Shown: one piece after another, positions 12,062 to 24,297 of the stretch | Layout of the letters: every line of letters begins with the position of its first letter | Numbering within the stretch: position 1 is the first letter of the stretch | Source: Neospora caninum Liverpool | Taxonomy: Eukaryota; Apicomplexa; Conoidasida; Eucoccidiorida; Sarcocystidae | NCBI RefSeq assembly: GCF_000208865.1 | Contig: NC_018385.1 | Span: 974,724 to 1,038,723, forward strand | Length of the DNA stretch: 64,000 nt | Reading direction: 5' to 3' | Translations under genes and position numbers: made by a program | The notes under the pieces: generated by a model | The model's input: only the letters and a program-made list of their open reading frames with translations | Databases searched by the model: none | Told to the model about the DNA's origin: nothing

Positions 12062-14966
12062 CAGCTGGACCCCAAAACAATTTCAAGGGAGATGCTTCTC
12101 TACGCCGTCACGGAAGACTTCTTCGAGCAATACTTGCTACAGATTAACACGGCGCCAACAAAGTACGTACGGAAGGATGGTGGTGTTTCTCCTTTTAAAC
12201 AATGTGTGAATGGACGTTATCTTCACTTCAGCCCTACAAATTATACTCGCAACCCCCCGAGATTGTGGCTCTTCGGCGTATGCAATAGAACTAGCCCAGC
12301 GTTTATCGGTGCCGCTGGATGCCTGTCTTCAATTTGTTGATTTTCTTCATTTGTCCTCAGAAGAAACAAAGCTCTGCTGCAGAAGAATTTGCAACTCTGG
12401 CAATGTGATATAACATCCACGTGGAATGCCACAAGGTAAGACGTCAGCAGACTTATAGGTACATATATATTCATAAAGTCAACAGTAGGGAGAGGAGAAA
12501 ACAATCCGTCAGAGACGTGTCTCTGGACGGTGAAATGCGGAGTGCTTCTCTTACTACCAACTAGTTACACTGACCGTGCACGCACCGAGGGCTTTGTACT
12601 GAACCCGGTTGCCGCTTCACTAATGTTCGAGTCCTTGGGCCAGCAGGCGCCATTGGGAACCAGTTTCGTTTGTTTTTACGGACACTGAAATTTCGTCGAA
12701 CGACTGGAGGTGAACGGGGTTCGCTGCATGCTTGCAGCAGGCATTCAGCGGCTGAATCCATTTGTATCTTCCCTCCGACCGTTCGACGTGGACCGGAGTT
12801 TCACGAGACCGTCAAAGACGAACTGGATTTTCGCACTGAAACTCTAGTAAGAAGCTTGACAGGCCCCGAACATCTTCGGACTTCCTGTCGAAGTTCACAA
12901 GCTTTTTGCATTGTAGACACAAGGCCAGCACTCTACCACAATTGTCCTTACTGTTGCCCAGAGGACGCGGCCAAGAAGCAAGGGGACGGACGTTCTGATT
13001 TGTCTGCTAGGATACTACTGCGCCTAGACTGGCTGATCGGCCGTCCGAGCAGGCAAACGAAGAGGGTGCAGAGGCAGACAAGAGACGGAGACAAAAAGAA
13101 ACAGACTTCCTGTGGGTCATTGCTGACTCCTTCTTGCACAGACGGCTTCCGTGGCAGCGCAGCTTTCGTTTGCGAAATTGAGTCTTTCACAGTGTCGGCT
13201 CTTCTCTCTGCTGAACAAGGCATATATGATTAGCACCCCTTTTTGTTCTGCTCCAGGTGGTGTCTCCCGTGTAGGCAAACAGTGTGCTCATACAACTGTA
13301 TCACAGAGCCCCGGATTGCCCTGGCTTTTCGGCAGATAGTCACTTAGCACAGAGCTTTAAAACCAGATCCAGGTAATCCTGTAAGAGGTCAACACCATAA
13401 TTGTATTAGCGTAGGCGCACCGCGGCTGCTGCGCATGGGCTTCTCGATGATGTTGGGAGCACCAGGAACGGGCAACGCCGTACGCCGGATGGTGAAGGCA
13501 CGAAACTCCCTCGTATTGGCGCCGCTGAGAGACAATTCCTGAGCCCTATTGCCATGTTTAATATCCATGGATACCATGAGGCTTGTTTCCTTTAGTGCTT
13601 GGTCAGAGGAGGTTTTCGCCTCTTGGGTGCAACCCAAAAGACCAGGGCATCCGCAGAGAGATCAATAAACTGTGTGCTTCGCAGTCCAGGAGATAGGCGA
13701 AGGGGTCCAGAGTGAAACGGTCACATTTGCCGTCGCAGGCAGGCAAACGAAAAGAGTGTGCTGTGCTGTGACAGCGATTCGTGTCTGTTCTACTGCGCCC
13801 AATTTGTGCCAGTCAGTCTACCAAGCTTTATCGCCTGCTTCAGCGCATAGAGGGAAGTGACTTCCTAAGTGCTGAGGAGAAGGAAGATGATATCGCAGTT
13901 GGATCTGTCACCAGCACACCAGGGACTCGGCCGTCGGACTCTCGACTGGGCCCGGCTGCCATGGTTAGGAACAGCAACGCCCTCAAGGCACAGTTTAATG
14001 GACTCACAAAAGGAACTGACAGCAGCAGAAAAAAGACATTACAGGCAACATCCTGCCAGGTTCATTTTGACGAGAACCAGAAAGATGGTGAGGTGCTGCT
14101 CCGAGCCATGACGACAGCCCACAAAGGACCAAGACGCTCGGAAGGGCAGGAAAGGGCCCGGGTACTATTTAGCGCAAGAACCGGGGCAGTTTCGTGATGC
14201 CCTGCTCGCGAGTAATCACTAGGAATGTCGTTGAGAGAAGTCGCAACAAGCGTTGCGGCGAGCCAACGCACGGTCGGTCGTCAAAGAGTGGCAGGGAGGG
14301 TGCACTGACGTTCCCAAGAATCAGGACTCGATGTCCTGTAACCGCTGCTCCCCTTAGACAACAGTAACGGGCTCATGGAACAGCTCCGCCTCACAACTAG
14401 CGTGCAACCATGAAGAAGGGGGAAGCGGAAAGGACACGTTCTGCCCTAAAAACAACGCTACAAGAATTATTTCCACATGATCAATACCTGGAAGGCTCTC
14501 GTGGAGAGGCGTCTGTGACACGAGTCAAACGAATTAAGCCCTAATCCCAAACAATGTTACGTATATGCAGCGCAACAGCAACCGGCATCATCAACGGACA
14601 AAGCCAAACATCTCGCGCAGGCATTCCCCTGTAATGATCGCTTATCGTACAGGGAGAGGATCACGGAGGCGGCCTGGAAGCGCATGTCTCCGGTGGAATA
14701 CAGTAGATAGAGCCTCTCGGATTGCACGATCTTCCATTGTGCGCCGCGTGAGAAGAGACACACTCTCCAATAAGGAGCAGAAGAGTATCGGTCCTAGCCA
14801 AGGCGTCGATGCAGCCGAGATTAGCGCGCTTCTCCTCAGAATGGCGCCACCAAGGTCCAGGGCAGACCACGCCAGCAGCTGTACGGAGAGTACAAAGAAG
14901 ACTGAAGACCTTCGGTCCCTGAACAGTTACACGGACTTCGAATCGATCGAGCTTATCCAGTATTGA
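12062..14966 (+). other. Cluster of exon-like segments of an unrecognised gene
   Basis: Several stretches look coding and are bordered by splice-like signals, but I could not chain them. One at about 12064-12168, after ttcctcag, contains LDPKTISREMLLYAVTEDFF. One at 12362-12436, between a cctcag acceptor and a gtaaga donor, contains RNKALLQKNLQLWQCD. A segment near 12740-12845 contains PFDVDRSF, which recalls the F-x-VDR stretch near the N-terminus of human CFAP206. Another follows gtgacag near 13766 and contains RPICASQSTKLYRLLQR. A further frame, 14566-14966, follows an atgcag acceptor. They may be 5' exons of the CFAP206-like gene starting at 17.06 kb or belong to a separate gene. Confidence 0.3.
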
Positions 14967-17058
14967 GACAGCACTTGCCTGGACGCACATCTCCAGCAAC
15001 AGCAGCTCAATGTTGGTGAAGCGAAACCACGAATGCTTGAGGCCACTGATGAACCTGTGCAGCCGTTTGCACAGATTGTGCAGTCAGTTTAATCGTCTGA
15101 GATACACCAGCAAAGTGGATAGATTCATGTTGCCTTAGGGCAGCTCTGATTCCTGGCTCGTGGTTCGCATTGCCATGTAACCTCACAGTCAGCCATTTTT
15201 CTACAGTCATCGGCAGAACAAGGACCTGCAGACCGGAGCGGAGTGCCCAGCCTCAAAGTGGCCGCAAAATATGTTTCTTTCTAGGGCAATTTACAATGGT
15301 TTTTTCCTGCCACGAAAAACAGCTTTCCCTTCCTGTAGTCTGTGGGATGGCAGGAATGTGTCACCGCAAATCATCAGAATTCAATTTGGCAGCAAGTGCG
15401 TTGCCACTCGGCCGAACGAACGCAAGAAAAGCTTTGGGCGGCAACTGGTGCCGCAGGCCAACGTCACGATATTGCCTTCTGTCAGAAAAGCGGCTGCCAC
15501 TGAAACTACGCAGCGAAGTGCGTTGTCGTTCATCTGCTTGTTGATTCAGTCGTATCCTCCATGACTGCTGTGGAGCACAGCAACCTGCTCAAGGGGCTCC
15601 AGCGAAAGTATATTCTACCGCATGCCGCTTTCCGACGGCGCCCTCTAGTAAGCCCCTGAGAAGTTTACTTGCCTGGTCAGTATGACATCAGTGAACCGGG
15701 GAACAGGTTGTACAACAAGTGCCTCAATGGGTTCTCGTTTCCACAACCACGTCAAGCTACTGATATTTAGACCATCAGCCACTGCAGTGCGCGAAACCGC
15801 TGCTCCTAGGCGCCCCCCAGCCTCTCAGTTCCTGCCGCGTTGACACCGGGCTTCAACGAGGGCTGCGGGACAATGACAGCTTATGTAGCACGGGTGTGAG
15901 ACATGACGTACTAACTCCGCAGCAAATGCTTGCTTGCTTGGAAATGTTGTGCATGCTTCGAGCCGGGACCAACAACGGTCGAGGCGCCGCAACTTCGGTG
16001 TGTTTCAATCCTCTTCTTCCAAAAAGATTTCATGGAAAACCTAAAATTCGCATGTTTGATTGACATTTAGCTGCTAACCCAGTGAACTGGAACTGCAGAT
16101 GCTCGGTACGGGCTGGCCTCCGGAAAGCACTCCAAACGCATTTGCGCGGAGGGTAGCGTGGGACTCGCTTTTGAAGCGAAATGAGGGCTCGTGCTGCCTC
16201 TTCCAGTTTTCCGTATTCAGTCGGACTCACCGCACGTGCCGGGAGTTACACAAGGGTGGATCCAATCGACACCAGTGCCTCGTCGATCTTCAATCCGGGT
16301 GTTTCAGTTTTGTTCAGAGCCTTAGCCTGCATGGATTTGCCTCGCTTCCTTCGCCAATAAATACAGTTTTGCACCTGCTTCCCCGTATATCACAGGGCGG
16401 CTGGAGGGTGTCGCACTGGATGATGATGAGGAGCCAGGACTTCGCCTTGGCTGTCAGCGCGGAGCACGAAGATGAGGCGTCGAGAGTCCTGCTGGTGGGG
16501 AGGACACTAGAGCCTGTAACCCATTGGCTGGCTGCTTCGCTTGTTATAGGTTATAGGTTCAAAGGCGGAGGCCAAAGAAGTGAAACCGAAGAAGAGGAAC
16601 CGTGTGACTGAGTCTTCCTTGTGTTCGATGTTGCCTTTGGCTTGATATTAGAGGGTTTGAGACACTTGCCCTAGGCAAACAAGATGCATCGAAACAACTT
16701 TGTAATGGCGGCTTGGCACTGGCAGAGATCAGACAGGTGTTTTAGAATTTGTAGAGAGAACTCAGTTGTGAAAACGTAGTCGTTCTAGAGGCAGGAAACA
16801 GGAACTTGTCGCAGCATGCACACGAACCGTTGGTAAAACGCTCGGTCAGCCGCGCGTGGACCACTGCAGAACTAATGCAACCGAGAGAAAGAGAATACAT
16901 GCGCATACAGATGCGAATGCATATATCTACGGATGGATTGCAGGCAGGTGCATATATGCATGCATACGTACAACATACAGACGTACAAACAGATCACAGG
17001 AACACTACTCGACTCGTCGGCCTCGTGATGCTTCTGCATTATTTCCTTGTGGTCGTAG
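14967..17058. other. Mostly non-coding, possible intron or intergenic
   Basis: Frames of up to 170 codons occur (for example 16099-16611), but none has recognisable motifs. Around 16910-16990 there is low-complexity sequence rich in cata/tgca steps. A possible small exon follows the tatcacag at about 16395. No repeat family or RNA gene was recognised. Confidence 0.35.
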
Positions 17059-20000
17059 GTGGATCCGGAACGCGTAAAGTCTCGCATTACTAGCCTCATT
17101 GCGGAAGAGCTTCCTCTCCATCACCTCATCACAGATGAACTAACCCCCGTGCTGACAGCCGAACTGCAGAACGTCACCTGCTCTCCGACAGTCGCCAAGT
17201 TAACATGTGCGCTAGCTCATTTCCTCGCCTTCCTCTTGTTCCGGCAGTCGCCTGCTCAGCCGTCAGGCTGCCGAGAGCCCCGTTCAGGCGTACAAGCTGA
17301 AGAAGCCCCTCCTGACGGGGCGACACCTGGGCGTCCACCGATTTCGTCTCTGTGTAATCCTTCCCCACAGTGCGGGAACTGCGACAGCTCGGGGGCCGTG
17401 AAGAGCGATGAGCACGCTCCAGAAAGACGGTTGGCCCCAGAGAGCCAGGCAGGCACGGAAGTCGGTGTGCCTTCCGGATGTCTCGGACGTCAGAAAACAC
17501 CTGGAGCAGAACATGTCGCGTTCCTCGTCGGGCCTGACCCACCCTGCAATGACCCTGCCTTGAGCATGAGGCAATTCACACTCTCGCCGTCCTTCATTCC
17601 GGAAGGAAAAACTTGGGGGGCTGTCACTGTTGCTACGAGAGACACACGATCGCCCAAGGTCCCACACCCCGAAGCCAATCTGCAGACTTTCGCCAACATC
17701 CCGTTAGAATCGGAGGCCCAAAGGGCTGCCTGTCTAGTCACCGTCCAGCAGCTCTTCACACAAATCTTCTGCGATATCAAAGTGAGTTTACACGAGCGGG
17801 AACGCGTAGCAGCCTCTCAGGGTGATTCTGAGTTGACCCGACCGCGGACAATGTGTGAGAGGGGGGTACAGGCTTCCATGAGAGACTAACACTCGAATGC
17901 CTCTCGAGGGCACGTTAACTCGGTGGACGAGCTCACCTTGTGGATAGGATGCTTGCGTGCATTTTTGTGTGCATTGACGCACAGAAACGCGGTACACTAG
18001 GCAGCACAATTTCGGCCCTAATCAACTCGAGCTGGCTTGGTGTTTCGTGGAACCTTCCCGCCTGATGCAGGAATGCTTTGACGGCGCTTTTGCAGTTTCC
18101 GTGGTCCTCCCTCTTGCGATTCTTGCTTGCAAAGACGGCGTCGAATTCTGCTTACGCCGGAGTTTCCCTCGGATCTTCCAGAACCGGTGGCAGCTGTGGA
18201 TGCTGATCGATCGCATCAACGCACTCATTGCGCAGCTCTTCGATACAAACTGCTACCTGGCCAGGTGGGGGAGGTGTACACTACTTTGCTGCAGTGAAGC
18301 GACTTTTCCTCGCTGACGTGCAGTACGAAGCCGCCGACTGATATCTTCTACCCTTAGAATGAAAGAGTAAAACGCAACTATACAGGCGTTGGACGCATTT
18401 GTGCTGAAACGTTGCCTGACGGAACGACGCTCTCACGTTGCGAGGCGTCCCTCTACCTAGCGTGAACAATCTTCAAGGGCATCCCTAAACCACTTTTGGA
18501 AACCGGAAACAGAACCTATGAAACGCGTGTTTACGCTCTCAGGTTTTCTGCACTGGACTGCATTCCGAAGACCCAACAGTTGAACAAGAAAGTGAGTCAA
18601 GGCCACACTGCTGCTTGACGTTTACAGCATGCCATTCGCCTCCAGGGCGCAACTGCAAACTGGCATGGATGACACTTATTTCTCCAGATGCGTTGCAGAA
18701 CAAATGTCCTAGCTAAAGGATCCTAGAGCACCTGCCTGCGAAGTATTCACTGGTGACGGCATTTTCATCGAGCGGAAAACTGGCCTTCAGATGTACATCT
18801 CCATGTATTTATATATGTACTTCCATGCCACGTAAACGCATGCGCACGTAGACAAAGATAAACATGTATGTGTAGATTGATATATACACCATGTCGCGCA
18901 ATTCAATCTTGCTCGCAAGACTTCATCAACCACGCGTCCTTCCTTTCTCATCCCCTTGTATTTTCCCCCGCCTGACAGCTCAGCCGTTATTTGATGAATT
19001 CTCCAAAACCTGCAGTTGCAGTGCAACAGCCCAGCGCATCAGGCAGCTCTGCGTCTGAAATAGTGTGCGAAACCGGAACCAGCAAGAACGCGACCGGCCC
19101 CATTTACACACGAAGCGGAGGCTGCGTCTCAAGCACAGCTCTTTCGAAGTCAAATTGCGGAATCAACGAGGCCCGCATAAACTGGGCCAGTCCAGGTTAG
19201 TGGACGGCCCCACAAAATCGTTTTAGAGGGCAGCGGAATGGACAGCATCCATGCGCTTTCATGGAACAACGGTCGGCGCCGTGACACAGGATTTCTTTTG
19301 CCCCAAACGTAGATTGCTGAGCCACTTCCTGACGGCTGCATCAGAGAAGGAGTGCATCCACGCCCAAAAGTTCTCTCTCACAACTACAGATGCCCTTCGA
19401 ACGCTACTTAGGCGATTCAAGAAAGCGTACGTGCCATGCGCGCGAAGCAATCTAACGGGTGACTCCGTTCATGGAAATAAAAAGAGCCTTCACTTTATCC
19501 ATAGTGCCTGTTGTCCTCCTGCCTGCCACTTCTAAATGCTTTTCCCAGGTGTTCCTCCTACTACCCCTACGGTCCTGAAGGCGCCGGCCGGCCCGGAACC
19601 TCTCCTTCATAAGAAGCTGTTCGGGTAACGCCCCAAGAAGTAACCACACCTACACATAAGAGATGGTTCGATAATGTCTCAAGGTATCCTACTATGTGGA
19701 TCGCTCTTCAGCTGCGGACCGGTGCACTGCTGTTGTGAGCCTCTTCAAACACTACCTGAACGGAATCGGTGATTAAATGAAGAGAAGCAGACTACCCGGT
19801 TTGTGTGTAATTTCAAACTGGTTCTTTTCAGAACAAGTCCTCTTCTTCGGTGTGGGGTCTTGGGCAGTGAGGATGGCCAGGCCGTTGGCACGCGGTCGTT
19901 GCTCTACCGCATCGACGGCAAATACCGTTACCACAGTACGGAAACCATTCTGAGAAACGAGATGGAGGCGGTGGAAACCGCAACAGCGGTCGCCGCAGGG

Positions 20001-21710
20001 TGCAATTCCTGTCCTACGGAAGAACAACACCACTCCGATGGCTTTGCCACTGCAAAGCATAACAGGCTGGAACCAGGTGACAGCTACCGTTCAACCGCGT
20101 CGCTTCGGGACCAGTGGGAAAGGAGCCCCTCTCAGACAGATGAAAAACACCCACAGGGAACAGACGGAGAAGTGAGCAGTACAAACTTTCATCCAGCAAC
20201 ACGGTCTGTGAACCCGCGAAGCATGATTGAGGAAATGTCTATCTCACCAGGATCACCGACAGGCTCCGGCATCTCGTCCTGGTCTAGAGCAGCGGAATTG
20301 TGTGCCTCTCAGAACCAGCTCCTTCGACGAAATGAAGTCCGTAGCAACAAGGAAAAAGCAGGAGAATTAACGATAGAGTTCTCTGAGGGTGGGCAAGGGC
20401 TTTCCTCTGGGACTTCTTCGGACCAGCGGCGCAAGAAAGGAAAGGAAAGGCGCGACAAAGAGCACAACCCCGTTGCGGGAACGAGCACCGGGGGTTTCAT
20501 TGGTACACTCCATCCCACAGCTTCTTCCTTAGCCCGGCATTTTCCGCATGCCCAAACGCACGGTCCTACCGAAACCGATTCCGAAGAGCCACTCTCTTCG
20601 CACAACCTTTTACATGGCTTACCCGACGGCCTGAAAAATATAGGCATGGGGTCACACACACGCCAAGAAGCATCGCACAAAAAGGCAAGAAGTGTCTCGG
20701 CAGCGTTCTCAAGAGAAACAAAGGCGAGAACGTGGGAGGAAGCGTCAATGGAAGCAGACGCTGAGTTAAATTCACAGGCAAAAGCAGCAGCCGCAGTGGC
20801 TAGAGGTCATGGCGAGGCGGATAACCTGCTAACGGGCAGCGAAAACGGATATTGTGAAATGACACAGCAGGCCGAACACAGTCCCCCTGATGGCAACAGC
20901 AGTGACCACGAGAGAAGCCCAGATGAGGTCAGAGATAAGACGCAACGGGTCCACTGCCGTGATAAAGACAGTACCAGCTACCGTGAAGCGGCGAATGATG
21001 CCGAAGGACAGGAAGAGGACACCCGGCACGAACGGAGTGGAAACTACGGACCGGCATCACAGCGGAAAAAAACAAGCACGCAGATCAGGTCTTTCCCATG
21101 GGTTATTATAGACGGTCCCCAACGGCGTAACGAGGCCTGGCTGGAAAGGCGACGATCTGCACTTGCACAAAGAAGCCGCGCCCGAATCAAGGAGGGCCAG
21201 TGCAGTTGGGAAACTGTGAGTACTCTCTATCTTGACTGATGCCGTTTGCTCGGCCCAGAAAAACTGTAGGAGACAGGTGGGAGTTTGGAACGGACGAGCT
21301 CCTCAACAGGAATGGGTAGAATCTCTCTGTGATGTACTGTCGGGTCCCTGATGAATATACGTCTTGCAGCGTGTACCACACGGATCCCTCTTCTTCCTTC
21401 CACCTCATCCTCTCAATATGCCTTCCTGATTCGACGTCTTGGTCTCTCCTCATGGCCCGCTTCTTCTGCTATCTTGACCCTAGGCGCCTTCCCCTGCTTA
21501 TCGGCCAACCAAGAGTTTCTTTTCGGACATCTTCGAACAACGGGCTTCATCAGCGTCGACACCAAATGCCACGAATCCCTCACAAATGAAAGGAAACGCT
21601 TCCATGGTGCTGCCATCTGCTACCTCCCTTCAAACAGACGGTGGCCATTCTCGGAAAGCCTCTGGTCGAAATGGTACGGTAGCAGGAACTACTTTCGACC
21701 GCACTTTCGG

Positions 21711-21741
<31 letters not shown>

Positions 21742-22892
21742 GCGGACGCCTCCAACCTGTCCCTTAAGATTAACGTCTCAAGAGGACTCCCATTGCTTTT
21801 CTCGGTGTCGCGCGTTTTTGCAAGCTCCTCTACCTCGTGCGACTTCATCGTAGTTTTCCCCCAGTGTATTGTCCTGATCCTCCATCCAACCTCTTTCCGA
21901 CAAGATGCCACCAGCAGATCGTCATGCCGCGCCGCCGTCGTTTCGTTGCAGATGGTCATTGTTGGAATGCATTTGATTATGAACTCATCGAGCCTTGGCC
22001 ACGCCGTCTTTCATGCGGCTCCCACACTGCGTCATACGATTCAGACGTGGTATCTGTCACATGCATCGTGAGAGTGTGCATCCCTCTCTCGCTTTCCCGT
22101 TCGCTGTTTGCAGGTAGGCTGCCCTCGCCCGAGCTCGCTCGAGCATCTGTGTCTCCCCATTTGCGTGATGCAACAGTTTGCTCCACCTCCCAACGTGTTC
22201 TTTCTCTTCCCGACCCGCCTCGTTACCATAAGTTTCGTCCGGATGACGGAAACTCAAACTTTCAAGGACAGCAAGGCACACAAAGTGCTGCGGCTGTTGC
22301 AGTGAGGGCAACCCTCGTGAGCTACTGCTTTTCCAGTGAACCCCAACCATCAATTAGGTGTCTTCCGCGGATCCATTCATCGCCATCAGGGGAACCGCTG
22401 AGAATCGAAGCGTCCAAAATACTCCATGGCGTTCCTCAGATTTTGCGGGAGGGGCCAACAGCCACCTCCGAGGCGCAGCCTTCTTCTTTTTCTCCCATTC
22501 TGGAAACGCCGTCCGTTATTAGCTCCTATTCTGGAAGGAGTACAGCCGCGAAGGGTTCCCATGAGTTTCAAGACGTCTTGACATTCTCTGCAGACGCCTC
22601 CGCAACCAACGGGAAAACAGATATAAAAAGCAATCCGTCGTCCTTTGGGTTTGCTGAACACCCTTCCCTCCTACCAGCGCTGGGCCAACGGGCGCGGTCC
22701 GCGACGCGAAGTACAGCAACCATACTACCAGAGTGTGATGGTGCTCAGTCGCTGAAAAACGTGTGGAGTGCTTGCGGATACTTAGCACCCGAAAACAGAG
22801 CAAAGATGCTGGAGATCTTGAAGAAGCGAATCCGAGACACACACACAGGCACCGAGGTGACAGCAACAATAGATGGGAAAGGGCGGCGGTGA
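17059..22892 (+). CDS. Large multi-exon protein, possible CFAP206-like ciliary protein; 5' end unresolved
   Basis: Best-supported exons: 17059-17781 (phase 0 to 0), 18071-18264, about 19297-19430, 19832-21215, 21484-21673 and 22114-22892; smaller ones near 18541 and 19550 are uncertain. From 21215 on the phases link cleanly (0, then 1) to a TGA at 22890-22892. The segment after 19832 (GSEDGQAVG, then YRIDGKYRYHS) resembles the part of human CFAP206 where a glycine turn precedes KYYTF. NEAWLERRRSALAQR near 21130 resembles the W-E-RRKA stretch close to that protein's C-terminus. CFAP206 is an axonemal radial-spoke-associated factor. The similarity is my reading, not a search result, and long acidic/serine-rich inserts dilute it. 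The last exons are Ser/Pro-rich and end in a basic helix-like tail (ENRAKMLEILKKRI). Other identities remain possible. Confidence 0.45.
21710..21737. repeat. TA dinucleotide microsatellite
   Basis: An uninterrupted run of alternating T and A, about a dozen units, inside the intron between exons 21484-21673 and 22114-22892 of the CFAP206-like gene. Likely length-polymorphic between strains. Confidence 0.9.
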
Positions 22893-24297
22893 AAAAGCAA
22901 CTGTCTGACGAAGGAGGCCCTCTGGAATCGATGGGCGGATCGAGTTCTTTGCTGCATGGATCCTCCGTGATTTTCCAGAATCTCTCAATGCTTCGCCACC
23001 CGTCCTTGTGCCGCGGGAAACAGTGTGTTTCCGGAGCCGGTGATGCTGCTAGACTGACGCTGCCAGCTTGAACCGCCCAGACACACCCACTACGGAGAAA
23101 AGAAGAAATCCAGCGCAAGTTTTCTTGACACGATGCTACACCCTTCGGGACCGATGTCGCTTCTCCAAAAACACGATGGCTCCTCCTTGTCGGCCTCCGT
23201 TGCTGTACCGCCCTTTCCTACAAAACCCAACTGTGCAGTGGCCCCTCGCTGCGTGTAACCTTCTGGAAACGGATCGTATCTCAGACTGGTTAGGACCAGG
23301 TATGCTCTGCGAGAAGCTTTACACAGCGCCTGCTTGAAAACCCGTTGTCCTCGCGCAGTTTGGCGCGTCCAGGTTCTTGGACCCCTTCGGGATGCAGACG
23401 GACAAGGGACATTTCTTTTATGCAATCTTCATATCTGAATACGAGCCGTTGCTACTGCACTACAGGGAAAAGAAGTGAATTTCAAAACGACAGCCTGTGT
23501 GACCGGGAGCTTCGTTCACTGCGGATAGCTAGGTGCCGCCGAGTGCTTCAGACGAGCTGAATACCTCGGCTCCTCGCCACGCAGCGGCACAGCAGAAATT
23601 TCGCCCGTCCGTTCACGAGCTCTGGTGACTGGCTTCAGGATTTCGGTTCCCACTTCTCCACCGGATTCGGCACTCCGTGTGAGACTGGACTTATTTGCGT
23701 TGTCCTTGCAATGAGAGATGATGCTGCGCTCCACGCTGTATTTGATTCCTACCAGTTTGTGCACCTGGCGCGTGCTGGAAAAAAAACGGGGGCTGATCAG
23801 CGTGAAACGGAGTGCTCTGACAGAATGCATCTCCGCTTCAAGTAAATATGCAGCTTGTTTCGTGGCTGCGAGTCGGGGATTTGGGTTCAAGCAACATGCT
23901 TTCCAGTCATTCGCGCTTGCCGAAAGTGAGGATCCACCAGCTCTGTTTCAGTTTACCTAAACTCGTCGCTGTGGCCGCCACCGCAATTCACGGCAACCAT
24001 CCTGTCTTCCCTTTCCGTGGCTGAGAGAGGGGTGCAGCCTTTTCGATCCACGAGACGAAGGCACAAGCTTGCTGTGAGTTCCGGGGGTTCTCTATTTCAA
24101 ACAAAGCCTGAACTCTTCCAAGACGGTATCACTCTGCTGAGTTAGCAAAGCGTGGTCAATATTGTAGATGGAAGACAACCAGCTTCGAAGAAAGGTTGGG
24201 TTACCTTTCTGGCGATGAACAAGGCAAGGACAACGGCAGGCATTCACGATGTATGAAAAGGAGGCCTAGCAAAAGGGAACCAAAATCCACAAAACCG
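22893..24297. other. Convergent intergenic region
   Basis: Lies between the stop codons of the + strand CFAP206-like gene and the - strand EF-Ts gene, so it should hold both 3' untranslated regions. A plus-strand frame around 22830-23070 (Gly/Ser/Leu-rich) looks mildly coding and could be an alternative 3' end, but no splice pair supports it. Confidence 0.4.

Noticed and set aside
22763..23071. Plus-strand Gly/Ser-rich frame as an extra exon of the CFAP206-like gene
   Set aside because: It overlaps the preceding exon in another frame and no donor/acceptor pair moves between them without a very short intron.
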